From JBQTJJ01 sp052387235 (GTDB lineage: Bacteria > Actinomycetota > Acidimicrobiia > Acidimicrobiales > GCA-2861595), in NCBI GenBank assembly GCA_052387235.1, contig JBQTJJ010000040.1, positions 1-22,973 of the forward strand: DNA of 22,973 bases. The letters are read 5' to 3'. Position 1 is the stretch's first letter. Each line of letters starts with the position of its first letter. Shown one piece after another: positions 14,569 to 20,663 of the stretch. The notes below the pieces were generated by a model. It ran no database searches and was not told where the DNA came from. It was given only the letters and a program-made list of their open reading frames with translations. A program made the translations under genes and the position numbers.

Positions 14569-15468
14569 ATGACCGATGCCAGCGATGTCCACGTGCAGCC
14601 CGACGCCGCTCCCGGCCGGCCACCGCGCCCCCGGCGCGGGGTTCGGCGCTGGGCCACCGCGTTCCTGGCGGTGGTCGTCCTGGCCTGGACCGGCGCCAGC
14701 GCGTACGCCGCTGTCGCCATCGCACGGGGGGGCGAGTCCCGGAAGGTGCACGGCGACCCGGGTTCGGTGGGCCTCGCATTCGAGGAGGTGTCGTACGGAC
14801 GGGGCAGGCCGGCGTGGTACGTCCCGGGGTCCCCGGGCCGGCCGGTGATCGTGGTGGTCCACGGCTACGGGAACGACCGCTCGGCCACGCTCGACGTCGG
14901 CCCCCCGCTCCACGAACTCGGCTACGGCCTGCTGTTCGTCGACCTCGGCTACGTGTCGGGCCGGCACGCCTACGGCGGTGGGCGGCGCGAGGCCCGGGAC
15001 GTGGCCGACGCCGCCCGCTTCGCCCGGGACCGGTTCCGGGCGCCGGTGGTGCTGCTGGGCTTCTCGGCCGGGGGCCTGGCCTCCCTGGCGGCGGCCGCGG
15101 CCGGCGCACCGGTGGCGGCGGTGGTCTCCGACAGCGGCTTCGCCGGCTTCCGCGACGTGGTCGCCTTCCGTGCCGGGGTGAGCCGGGCCTGGACCGGCCT
15201 GCTCCCCGTCCTCTACCCGGTCGCGAGCGGCGGCGGCCGGCTGGTGGACCTGGGCCGGGAGATCCGTCCCGGGCGCTACCGCGTGCCCACGCTGCTGATC
15301 CAGGGCGACGCCGACCGCACGGTGCCCCCGAGCAGTGGAGCGCGGCTGGCGGCCCTGACCGGAGGCGAGCTGTGGACCCTCCGCGGGGTGGGCCACGCCG
15401 GCGCGTTCCACGCCGACGAGGCCGGCTGGCTGGCGAGGGTGGACCGGCTGGCCCGGTCCGCCTCGTAG
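14569..15468 (+). CDS. Membrane-anchored alpha/beta hydrolase
   Basis: This 299-residue protein has a basic N-terminus, one transmembrane anchor at about 29-52 and an alpha/beta-hydrolase domain facing outward. The oxyanion region is VVHGYGND (98-103), the nucleophile elbow GFSAGG puts the nucleophile at Ser166, the acid is Asp247 or Asp249 in QGDADRTVP, and the catalytic His is His276 in GVGHAGAF. It resembles the dipeptidyl-peptidase/esterase-type family of YqkD- or BEM46-like hydrolases with a transmembrane anchor. The substrate is unknown. The ATG at 14569 is chosen because AGGTGA lies 8 nt upstream and the anchor begins properly; a longer frame from 14359 runs antisense through the pilin leader and hairpin. 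It is divergent from the pilin gene and convergent with the DUF4395 gene. Confidence 0.88.
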   Translation: MTDASDVHVQPDAAPGRPPRPRRGVRRWATAFLAVVVLAWTGASAYAAVAIARGGESRKVHGDPGSVGLAFEEVSYGRGRPAWYVPGSPGRPVIVVVHGYGNDRSATLDVGPPLHELGYGLLFVDLGYVSGRHAYGGGRREARDVADAARFARDRFRAPVVLLGFSAGGLASLAAAAAGAPVAAVVSDSGFAGFRDVVAFRAGVSRAWTGLLPVLYPVASGGGRLVDLGREIRPGRYRVPTLLIQGDADRTVPPSSGARLAALTGGELWTLRGVGHAGAFHADEAGWLARVDRLARSAS

Positions 15469-15518
15469 CCCCGAGGGCGGCTCCCAGCTGCTCTCGCCGG
15501 GGCCTGGCCCCGCCCGCG

Positions 15519-15544
15519 CCCTGTCAACGAGGTCGCCGACAGGG
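15519..15544. terminator. Possible bidirectional terminator hairpin
   Basis: CCCTGTC (15519-15525) and GACAGGG (15538-15544) form a 7-bp stem with a 12-nt loop in the 172-bp gap between the convergent hydrolase and DUF4395 genes. A second short GC stem (GGGG/CCCC at 15499-15511) lies next to it. No T-run follows. Nothing else is visible in this gap. Confidence 0.35.
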
Positions 15545-15640
15545 TCGATGGCCGGGCCGACCGCCCTGGAGCGTGCCGGTCACTGTCCGGGTCTTCCGCA
15601 TCGTCCCTGCCGCGCAGTGTCCGCCTGCCGCTGGGCAGCC

Positions 15641-16144
15641 CTACGCAGAGGCTCGGTACCCGCCGGCCCAGATGTCGTTGCACCGCTCGCACACCGCCTC
15701 GGGGATCACGCCGGCCCGCATGAGCAGCGCGAACACCTTGCAGCCGATGCACAGGGCGAAGGCGGCCTCGAGGAAGGCGGCGACCGAGATGAGGCCGATG
15801 AGGACCTGGGCCGACCCCCACTGGTGCAGCACCATGGCGAGGACGGCCGCCGTGGTGGTGACCACGGCGCCGATCCCCTGGGCGAACCGCTTGGGGGGGC
15901 CGGGGACGAATCGTGGCGCCACCCCGAGGCGGGGCGTCACCACCCGGGTCACCAGCTGCCCGAGCGGGCTCAGGGTGGGACCGGTCAGCACCCGCGCCAC
16001 GAAGCCGTAGGCCAGCACCACCGTCATCCAACGGGCATCGAAGGCCAGCGTGGCGAGGGAGAGGAGCACGACGCCCCCGGCCACCAGCCGGGCCGAGACC
16101 TCGTTGACGGGGTCGGGGAACGAGAACAGCTGTGCCCTGGTCAT
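15641..16144 (-). CDS. DUF4395-family membrane protein
   Basis: This 167-residue protein has about four hydrophobic helices (21-36, 40-54, 92-107, 113-131). The opening DPVNEVSARLVAGGVV and the central PRLGVAPRFVPGPPKRFAQGIGAV are the signature of DUF4395. Two CxxC motifs are present: CIGC at 132-135, at the end of a helix, and CERC at 152-155 in the tail. In this family such cysteines suggest a thiol or redox role, possibly with a thioredoxin-like partner or a rhodanese, but the function is not settled. The start ATG at 16144 lies 10 nt after a TATACT -10 element, so the mRNA leader would be very short. An operator-like dyad sits just upstream. It is the only gene between two convergent or terminated units, so it is probably monocistronic. 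Confidence 0.85.
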   Translation of the reverse strand: MTRAQLFSFPDPVNEVSARLVAGGVVLLSLATLAFDARWMTVVLAYGFVARVLTGPTLSPLGQLVTRVVTPRLGVAPRFVPGPPKRFAQGIGAVVTTTAAVLAMVLHQWGSAQVLIGLISVAAFLEAAFALCIGCKVFALLMRAGVIPEAVCERCNDIWAGGYRASA

Positions 16145-16154
16145 CCTGGCGACC

Positions 16155-16179
16155 AGTATACCCGACCAGTTAGGTCGGG
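16155..16179 (-). promoter_or_regulatory. DUF4395 promoter with operator-like dyad
   Basis: TATACT (minus strand, 16160-16155) is a near-perfect -10. In the spacer region, CCCGACC (16161-16167) and GGTCGGG (16173-16179) form a perfect inverted repeat around AGTTA. GACCAGT also occurs twice, 13 bp apart (16151 and 16164). This is the usual place for a repressor-binding site. Confidence 0.5.
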
Positions 16180-16193
16180 AATCTGCGCCGCGC

Positions 16194-16242
16194 TTCTGGT
16201 AGTCCGAGCGACATGGTTCCCGTGTCGCTCCGGCTACCAGAA
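16194..16242 (-). terminator. Hairpin terminator-like structure after the PhyH gene
   Basis: The arms 16194-16213 and 16223-16242 are complementary at 18 of 20 positions, starting with TTCTGGTAG and ending with CTACCAGAA, around a 9-nt loop. It begins 8 bp after the PhyH stop on the minus strand. There is no U-tract, as is common for hairpin terminators in GC-rich actinomycetes. Confidence 0.55.
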
Positions 16243-16249
16243 TGGCGGG

Positions 16250-16996
16250 TCAGTCGCCGAGGGCGGGAGTGCGGCCGCCGACGTAGGGCGGTTCGAGCAG
16301 CCGGCGCTGGCGCCCGGTCATGGAGGCCAGCACCTCGGGCGGGGCGGCCGGCCCGCCGGCCCACGCCGAGCTGCCGGGCGAGTACTTGTACAGCAGGGCC
16401 AGGCGGGTGGTGGCGCCGTGCCAGGGCAGGGTGCAGTGGACCAGGGCCTCGGTGAACACGAGCAGGGAGCCGGCGGGCTGGGGGACCTCCCGGACCAGGG
16501 CCTCGGCGCCGGCGGGGGGAGGGTCGACGGCCAGATGGCTGCCGGGGATGCAGCCGAACCCGCCCTGGCCGGGGCCGCCGCCCCTCAGCGACCAGGAGAA
16601 GGCGAGCAGGCCCGACCGGACGGCCCCGGCCCGGTGCACGTGGTACTGGGCCGGGTCGAAGGGCCAGGCCGGGCCGTGGACCCCGAGGCCGCTCGTGCCC
16701 GGCGCCATGACGATGCCGTAGGCGTGGTCGAGGCGGACGTGGGGCCCCACCAGCTCGGTGAGCACGTCGACGACGACGGGGTGGTCGACGAGGTCGCGCA
16801 GGGCGGGGTGCCAGCCCAGCAGCTCGCCGCGCCACCCGAGGCGCTGTGACTCCACCGTGGTCCCGGGCGGGGGCAGGCCCCGCCCGTCGACGGCGGTCCG
16901 CAGCGTCTCGACCTCGGCCGGGCCCAGGACGTCGTCGAACAGGAGGAACCCCTGGGTGTCGAAGCGGTAGCGGTCGAGGGGGCTGAGCCCGGTCAC
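16250..16996 (-). CDS. PhyH-like Fe(II)/2-oxoglutarate dioxygenase family protein
   Basis: This 248-residue protein resembles the phytanoyl-CoA dioxygenase family. An N-terminal helical part (RYRFDTQGFLLFDDVLGPAEVETLR) is followed by a jelly-roll with GIVMAPGTSGLGVHGP, GLLAFSWSL, GGFGCIPGSH (151-154 PGSH) and the distal metal-histidine segment LVFTEALVHCTLPWHG (His187). Arg198 is placed to bind 2-oxoglutarate. The proximal HxD motif appears as His107-Gly108-Pro109, so the acidic metal ligand is missing at the expected place. The GTG at 16996 overlaps the pdxH stop (GTGA), indicating coupling. An ATG further upstream would run through pdxH in another frame. Its partner PdxH makes pyridoxal phosphate, but a shared pathway is only a guess. 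The substrate is unknown. Confidence 0.85.
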   Translation of the reverse strand: MTGLSPLDRYRFDTQGFLLFDDVLGPAEVETLRTAVDGRGLPPPGTTVESQRLGWRGELLGWHPALRDLVDHPVVVDVLTELVGPHVRLDHAYGIVMAPGTSGLGVHGPAWPFDPAQYHVHRAGAVRSGLLAFSWSLRGGGPGQGGFGCIPGSHLAVDPPPAGAEALVREVPQPAGSLLVFTEALVHCTLPWHGATTRLALLYKYSPGSSAWAGGPAAPPEVLASMTGRQRRLLEPPYVGGRTPALGD

Positions 16997-17574
16997 GGTG
17001 ACAGCCGTTCCAGGACCCAGCCGGCGCCGGCCCGCCGGTACCGGAGGCGGTCGTGGAGGCGGTCCTCCCTGTGGTGCCACAGCTCGATGGTGGACGGCGT
17101 GAGGCGGTACCCGCCCCAGAAGCCGGGCCGGGGGACGTCGGTGGAGGCGAAGCGCCGCTCGGCCTCGGCGAGGCGGCCCTCCAGGACCCCTCGGCCTTCG
17201 ATGACCTCGCTCTGGCGGGAGGCCCAGGCCCCGAGCTGGCTGGCCCGGGGCCGGGTGCGCCAGTACGCGTCCGACTCCCCGTCGTCGACCGGCGCGACGT
17301 CCCCCGTCACCCGGACCTGGCGGTCGGGCGGCCAGTGGAAGAGCAGGCCGGCCCGGGGGTTGGCGGCGAGGTCCCGGGCCTTGGCGCTGGCCCGGTTGGT
17401 GAAGAAGACGAAGCCGCGCTGGTCCACGCCCTTCAGCAGCACCATGCGGGCGGAGGGCGCGCCGTCGGCGGCGGCGGTGGCGAGGGCGACGGCGTCGGTG
17501 CCCGCCTCCTCGTACCAGCGCAGGAACTGCTCGACGGGATCGGGGACGACGTCGTCCTCGTGGAGTCCCGCCAT
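16993..17574 (-). CDS. pdxH: Pyridoxamine/pyridoxine 5'-phosphate oxidase
   Basis: This 193-residue FMN flavoprotein oxidises pyridoxine or pyridoxamine 5'-phosphate to pyridoxal 5'-phosphate in the cytoplasm. Family motifs are in order: DPVEQFLRWYEEA, then SARMVLLKGVDQRGFVFFTNRASAKARDL (FMN and substrate contacts), AGLLFHWPPDRQVRVTG, SQLGAWASRQSEVI, RPGFWGGYRLTPSTIELWHHREDRLHDR and the C-terminal W-x-RLSP that replaces the usual RLAP. Length is slightly short of the typical 200-220, with the loss at the N-terminus. The ATG at 17574 lies 6 nt after a CATGAT -10-like element, again suggesting a leaderless transcript. A longer frame runs into the coiled-coil gene upstream and is not coding. The PhyH gene is translationally coupled downstream. 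Confidence 0.94.
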   Translation of the reverse strand: MAGLHEDDVVPDPVEQFLRWYEEAGTDAVALATAAADGAPSARMVLLKGVDQRGFVFFTNRASAKARDLAANPRAGLLFHWPPDRQVRVTGDVAPVDDGESDAYWRTRPRASQLGAWASRQSEVIEGRGVLEGRLAEAERRFASTDVPRPGFWGGYRLTPSTIELWHHREDRLHDRLRYRRAGAGWVLERLSP

Positions 17575-17638
17575 CCCTGCATCATGGCCGACCCGGCCGG
17601 CGCCGGCGGTCCCGCCCCCGGGAACCGTGGCGCCTGCT

Positions 17639-18259
17639 CTACCCCTCGCAGCCCTGGCTGTTGACGATGGCGGACGAGCAGTCGATGGAGTTGGCGTGGC
17701 CGGAGATGGTCTTGCCTCCGGGACCGGCGTGGCCGGCCGGGCCGCCCGCACCGACCTCGGCGAGCACGTTGTCGAGATCGACCTTGATCCCGGCCACCAG
17801 GCCGATGACACGGTCCACCCGGCCGTTGATGGCGGCCACGCCGTCGTTGATGGAGCGGACCACCGGCTGCAGGGTGCTCAGGTTGGCCCTGATCCCCTTC
17901 ACCGTGCCGTTGATCGACGTGGCGTTGCCCAGGATCGACGACACCGTGCCGTCGATGCTGCGGGCCGTGACCACGATCTCGCCGGCCTGGGCCGACAGGG
18001 GCGCAGCCGCAGCCAGGATCTGCTTGGCGATGCGGTCGGTCTCGTTCAGCTTGGGCACGTTCACCAGGTCCTCGTCGATCTCCCCGACGTCGCTGGTGAT
18101 CACCTCGACCCGGTCGTCGATCTGCTCGGCCGCGATGGTGGTGCGGGTCAGCTGGATCACGGCGAACAGGGCGAAGGCCAAGGTGATGGCCAGGTTGGCG
18201 CCGACGACGCCGGCCTCCCCGGCCAGACGGGGCCGGCTCCTGCCGGCACCGGTCAGCAT
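17639..18259 (-). CDS. Membrane-anchored coiled-coil protein with C-terminal Cys pair (third of three)
   Basis: I do not recognise a family. The 206-residue protein has one transmembrane segment at about 17-38, then a long predicted extracytoplasmic helix with regular Ile/Val spacing (about 43-168) in which SING or SIDG units recur. A Gly/Pro-rich linker (170-183) and a tail with Cys194 and Cys204 (DCSSAIVNSQGC) follow. Residues 135-168 align with residues 132-165 of the first operon gene (SI-x2-GV-x2-IN ... AGIK-x-D-x2-N-x-L), so the two are paralogues. The start overlaps the stop of the preceding gene by 7 bp, with GGGAG 7 nt upstream. This is the last gene of the operon. A spacer or tether in the cell envelope, multimerising through the helix and disulfide-linked at the tip, is inference only. 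Confidence 0.85.
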   Translation of the reverse strand: MLTGAGRSRPRLAGEAGVVGANLAITLAFALFAVIQLTRTTIAAEQIDDRVEVITSDVGEIDEDLVNVPKLNETDRIAKQILAAAAPLSAQAGEIVVTARSIDGTVSSILGNATSINGTVKGIRANLSTLQPVVRSINDGVAAINGRVDRVIGLVAGIKVDLDNVLAEVGAGGPAGHAGPGGKTISGHANSIDCSSAIVNSQGCEG

Positions 18260-18906
18260 GTCTTGGCTCCCAGGACGGCCGGCGAGCGGCAGATGCTGGT
18301 GAGGTGCCGGTTGGTGTCCTGCAGGCCGGCGATGATGTTCACGGCGGTGGCCTCGGCCGCGGACAGGTTGCTCGGGTTGGTGCCGAAGCGCCCGGTGGAG
18401 CCGACGCCGTTGGCCAGCGCCACCCGCTGGTGGATGTTCTGCACGCCCTGGCCGTCGGGCGGGTCGTCGGCGTCCACCAGGACGCCGCGGACGTCCTGGG
18501 CCTGGCCGAGCACCGTCTTGAGGTTGCCCGACGTGTCCCTGAGCGAGCCGTCAGTGGTGGCGAGCTTGCCGTTTATGGACGTGAGGGCGGCCAGGATGTC
18601 CTCGGTCTGCTGCGGGACCGGCTTCAGGGCCGGGTCGATGCCCTCCAGGCTGGCGTTGATGGCCTGGACCTGATCGGGCAGGGCCCGGACGTTGCCGCCG
18701 GCGGCCGACAGGTCGGGGTCGGTGGTGGCCAGGTTGGTGTTGATGGCGCTGAGCGAGTCCGTGATCTTCAGCAGGAACACGATCACGACCATGACGACGA
18801 CAGTGAGCAGGATCACCCACACGGCCAGCCACCGCTTGAGGAATTGGGCCTGGTCGGTCTCCGACCGGCGGAGCGCCCGCTGTGACGGGCTGATGGTCTC
18901 GGTCAT
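18253..18906 (-). CDS. Membrane-anchored coiled-coil protein with C-terminal Cys pair (second of three)
   Basis: No known family is recognised. The 217-residue protein has a short cytoplasmic part rich in charged residues (1-25), a transmembrane segment at about 26-47, and an extracytoplasmic region of repeating helical units (SLSAINTNLATTD, QAINASLEGID, TSINGKLATTDGSLRD). A more varied segment at 145-180 (DADDPPDGQGVQNIHQRVALANGVG) follows. It ends with Cys206 and Cys217 (SICRSPAVLGAKTC), Cys217 being the last residue. The start ATG at 18906 has AGGAG 9 nt upstream and lies 11 bp after the first gene. The repeated INxxLxxxD pattern is shared with both neighbours. The paired C-terminal cysteines in all three proteins suggest a common assembly, possibly heteromeric. 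Biochemical function is unknown. Confidence 0.85.
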   Translation of the reverse strand: MTETISPSQRALRRSETDQAQFLKRWLAVWVILLTVVVMVVIVFLLKITDSLSAINTNLATTDPDLSAAGGNVRALPDQVQAINASLEGIDPALKPVPQQTEDILAALTSINGKLATTDGSLRDTSGNLKTVLGQAQDVRGVLVDADDPPDGQGVQNIHQRVALANGVGSTGRFGTNPSNLSAAEATAVNIIAGLQDTNRHLTSICRSPAVLGAKTC

Positions 18907-18917
18907 TGTCCGCGCTC

Positions 18918-19493
18918 CTATCTGCAGTGGCTGTCGGCGGGGGAGCCGGGGCCGGGAAGGCCCTGGTCGACGCACGCCGCCAGGCGGTGGGCGAGCTGGG
19001 CCTGGCCGAGGATGTTGCCGGAGTCGGCCTTTATGCCGCCCGCGATCTCGATCGACTTGTCCAGGTTGGTGTTGATCTGCTTGACGCCCCGGTCGATGGA
19101 CTTCGCCGTCTCGACGATCCCGCCGGCGTTGCCGTTGATGCTCTTGGCCGTGCCGTCGACGGTGGAGGCGCTGGCGTTGATGGAGATGGCGAGCTGGTCG
19201 ACCGACTTGGCCAGGCGCACGATCTCGGCCAGCTTGCCCTCGAGGGGCTGGGCGGTGGCGAGGATCGAGCCGGCCAGCTGGTTGGTGGTGTCGAGGTCGA
19301 GCACGGCGTCGGTGGCCGCGTTGATCGGCGTCGCCGTCTTGGCGATGTTGCCGGCCTTCTTGTTGATGGCCTCCGCCGTCCACGCCACCCGGTTCACGAG
19401 GACGCCGGCGAGTACGACCGTGATGAGCGCCGCGACCACGGTGAAGGAGGCCTGGCCTCGTTCGCCGCGGATGAGCATCCACCGTCGTGTCAT
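18918..19493 (-). CDS. Membrane-anchored coiled-coil protein with C-terminal Cys pair (first of three)
   Basis: No known family is recognised. The 191-residue protein has a basic N-terminus, then GERGQASFTVVAALITVVLAG, which forms the single transmembrane segment (about 15-34). The GERGQAS start recalls TadE-like pseudopilins, but no acidic residue of a pilin cleavage motif follows. Residues 38-168 form a long helix with many IN/ID steps (INKKAGNIAKT, SINASASTVDG, SIDRGVKQINTNLDKSIEI). The tail carries Cys174 and Cys190, the latter next to last. The ATG at 19493 follows GAAGGGA at 6 nt; the ATG at 19526 lies before that site and is less likely. It is the first gene of the three-gene operon, with a 418-bp gene-free upstream region. 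Confidence 0.85.
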   Translation of the reverse strand: MTRRWMLIRGERGQASFTVVAALITVVLAGVLVNRVAWTAEAINKKAGNIAKTATPINAATDAVLDLDTTNQLAGSILATAQPLEGKLAEIVRLAKSVDQLAISINASASTVDGTAKSINGNAGGIVETAKSIDRGVKQINTNLDKSIEIAGGIKADSGNILGQAQLAHRLAACVDQGLPGPGSPADSHCR

Positions 19494-19911
19494 GTGTGTT
19501 CCCTTCTCGATGGGCCTGAGCAGCACGGCGCCGGGAGCCGCCGGGGGACGTCCGGCGGCGACTGCTATCGGCCGGCACCGTGCGATGAACAGACTCGGAA
19601 TAGGAGGCGGATATTCGCGGGTATTTCCTCAGATGGACTCGGGAATAGCCGATGAAATGAGGGGAAACAGCCCGTGAGCAGGCCCGGCATCCACGTAGTG
19701 TGCGCACAGATTCTTCGCGTGTCGTCAGAGCAGCGAAGATCGCTTACTGATATGAAAGCGACCACACGGACGGCGGCCATGTAGTCGGAACAGGCGAGTC
19801 GATCTCGGTCCATTGACGGTGGGATCGCGCTGTCATCCGGCCCGGTGGCCGGCGCCGAACATGGGGTGGCCCGCGGTGGGCCGTGCGCGATCCCGAAGGG
19901 AGCTCCGCCCC
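19494..19911. other. Gene-free, relatively AT-rich intergenic region with several dyads
   Basis: This is the largest gap in the window and has visibly lower GC than its surroundings. It lies between the divergent coiled-coil operon and the MerR-type gene. It holds the palindrome TGTGCGCACA (19699-19708), the inverted repeat CTTCGC-N14-GCGAAG (19713-19738) and TCGCTT-N10-AAGCGA (19740-19761). The two open frames inside it are short and have no family features or ribosome binding site, so I treat it as regulatory DNA. Promoters for both flanking units should be here, but no clear -35/-10 pair stands out. Confidence 0.5.
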
Positions 19912-20637
19912 GTGACAGTGGGGACCCGACCAGCGGCCGATCCGACGACCGACGATGCCGGCGGGTCCGTCGTCGACCTCCGGGACAGGCCGGGGCCCCA
20001 GGCCCCGGTCGGGGAGTTCTCGGGTCCCGAGGCGGCCGAGCTGGCCGGGATCAGCTACCGCCAGCTGGACTACTGGGCCCGCCAGCAGTGGGTGCGCCCC
20101 ACCAGGGTCACCCGCGAGGGGGCGCAGCGCCGGATGTACACCGCCGCCGACGTCGTCCGCCTCGCCGCCCTCGGCCACCTCGGCCGGTCACGGGTCGACG
20201 TCGCCACCTACGGCCCGGCCACCGGCCGGCTCAGGATGCCGGACGGATCGGCGTACCTCGTGGTGTGGGCCATCCACGACGAGCGCGTCCACCTGGCGCC
20301 GGCCAAGGACCTGCGGCGGGTGGCGAGCCGGCCCGGGCGCTACGTGGTGTTCGATCCTGCGCCCCTCCTCCGGGCCATGCGGCGCCGCGCGGCCGAGCGC
20401 CGGGAGTCCCGCCCCCGCCGGCGGACCTTCACGGCCGAGTACAAGCTGCGGGTGCTGGGCGAGTACGAGCGCCTGGCCCAGCCCGGCGCCAAGGGTGCAC
20501 TGCTGCGCCGGGAGGGCCTGCACACCTCGCACCTGGTGGCCTGGCGCAAGTGGCGCGACGAGGGGGTCCGCAGTGGCACCCGCTCACCGGCCGGCGCAGC
20601 CGTTCTGGGAAGCCTGGCGTCCGCCCAGCGGATGTAG
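19912..20637 (+). CDS. MerR-type helix-turn-helix protein fused to an IS3 OrfA-like domain
   Basis: This 241-residue protein has two DNA-binding parts. Residues 35-92 are a MerR-type winged helix (FSGPEAAELAGISYRQLDYWARQQWVRP, then RRMYTAADVVRLAAL). A middle domain (93-157; SAYLVVWAIHDERVHLAPAKDLRRVASRPGRYVVFDPAPLLRAM) is unassigned. Residues 168-217 (RRRTFTAEYKLRVLGEY, GALLRREGLHTSHLVAWRKW) match the helix-turn-helix half of IS3-family transposase OrfA proteins. No DDE catalytic domain follows, and no inverted repeats or OrfB frame are present, so this is probably a domesticated regulator and not a live element. The GTG at 19912 has GAAGGGAG upstream; an ATG at 19861 would add 17 residues. 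It is divergent from the coiled-coil operon and may regulate it (inference). It converges with the acuC-like gene. Confidence 0.82.
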   Translation: MTVGTRPAADPTTDDAGGSVVDLRDRPGPQAPVGEFSGPEAAELAGISYRQLDYWARQQWVRPTRVTREGAQRRMYTAADVVRLAALGHLGRSRVDVATYGPATGRLRMPDGSAYLVVWAIHDERVHLAPAKDLRRVASRPGRYVVFDPAPLLRAMRRRAAERRESRPRRRTFTAEYKLRVLGEYERLAQPGAKGALLRREGLHTSHLVAWRKWRDEGVRSGTRSPAGAAVLGSLASAQRM

Positions 20638-20663
20638 GGCTTCCCGGAACCGGACGGCGTCCG

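Noticed and set aside
17575..17811. N-terminal extension of PdxH
   Set aside because: It runs antisense-free but out of frame through the end of the coiled-coil gene, is Ser/Pro/Ala low complexity, and PdxH homologues begin near residue MAGLHEDD.
19565..19813. An 82-codon minus-strand frame in the gene-free region
   Set aside because: It has no ribosome binding site, no domain and atypical composition for this genome. More likely it is regulatory DNA.
19912..20637. A complete insertion sequence
   Set aside because: Only an OrfA-like domain is present. There is no DDE domain, no OrfB and no visible terminal inverted repeats or target duplication.
20638..20663. Terminator between the MerR/OrfA-like and acuC-like genes
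   Set aside because: Only a very short GC dyad is visible in the 26-bp gap, too little to support a call.
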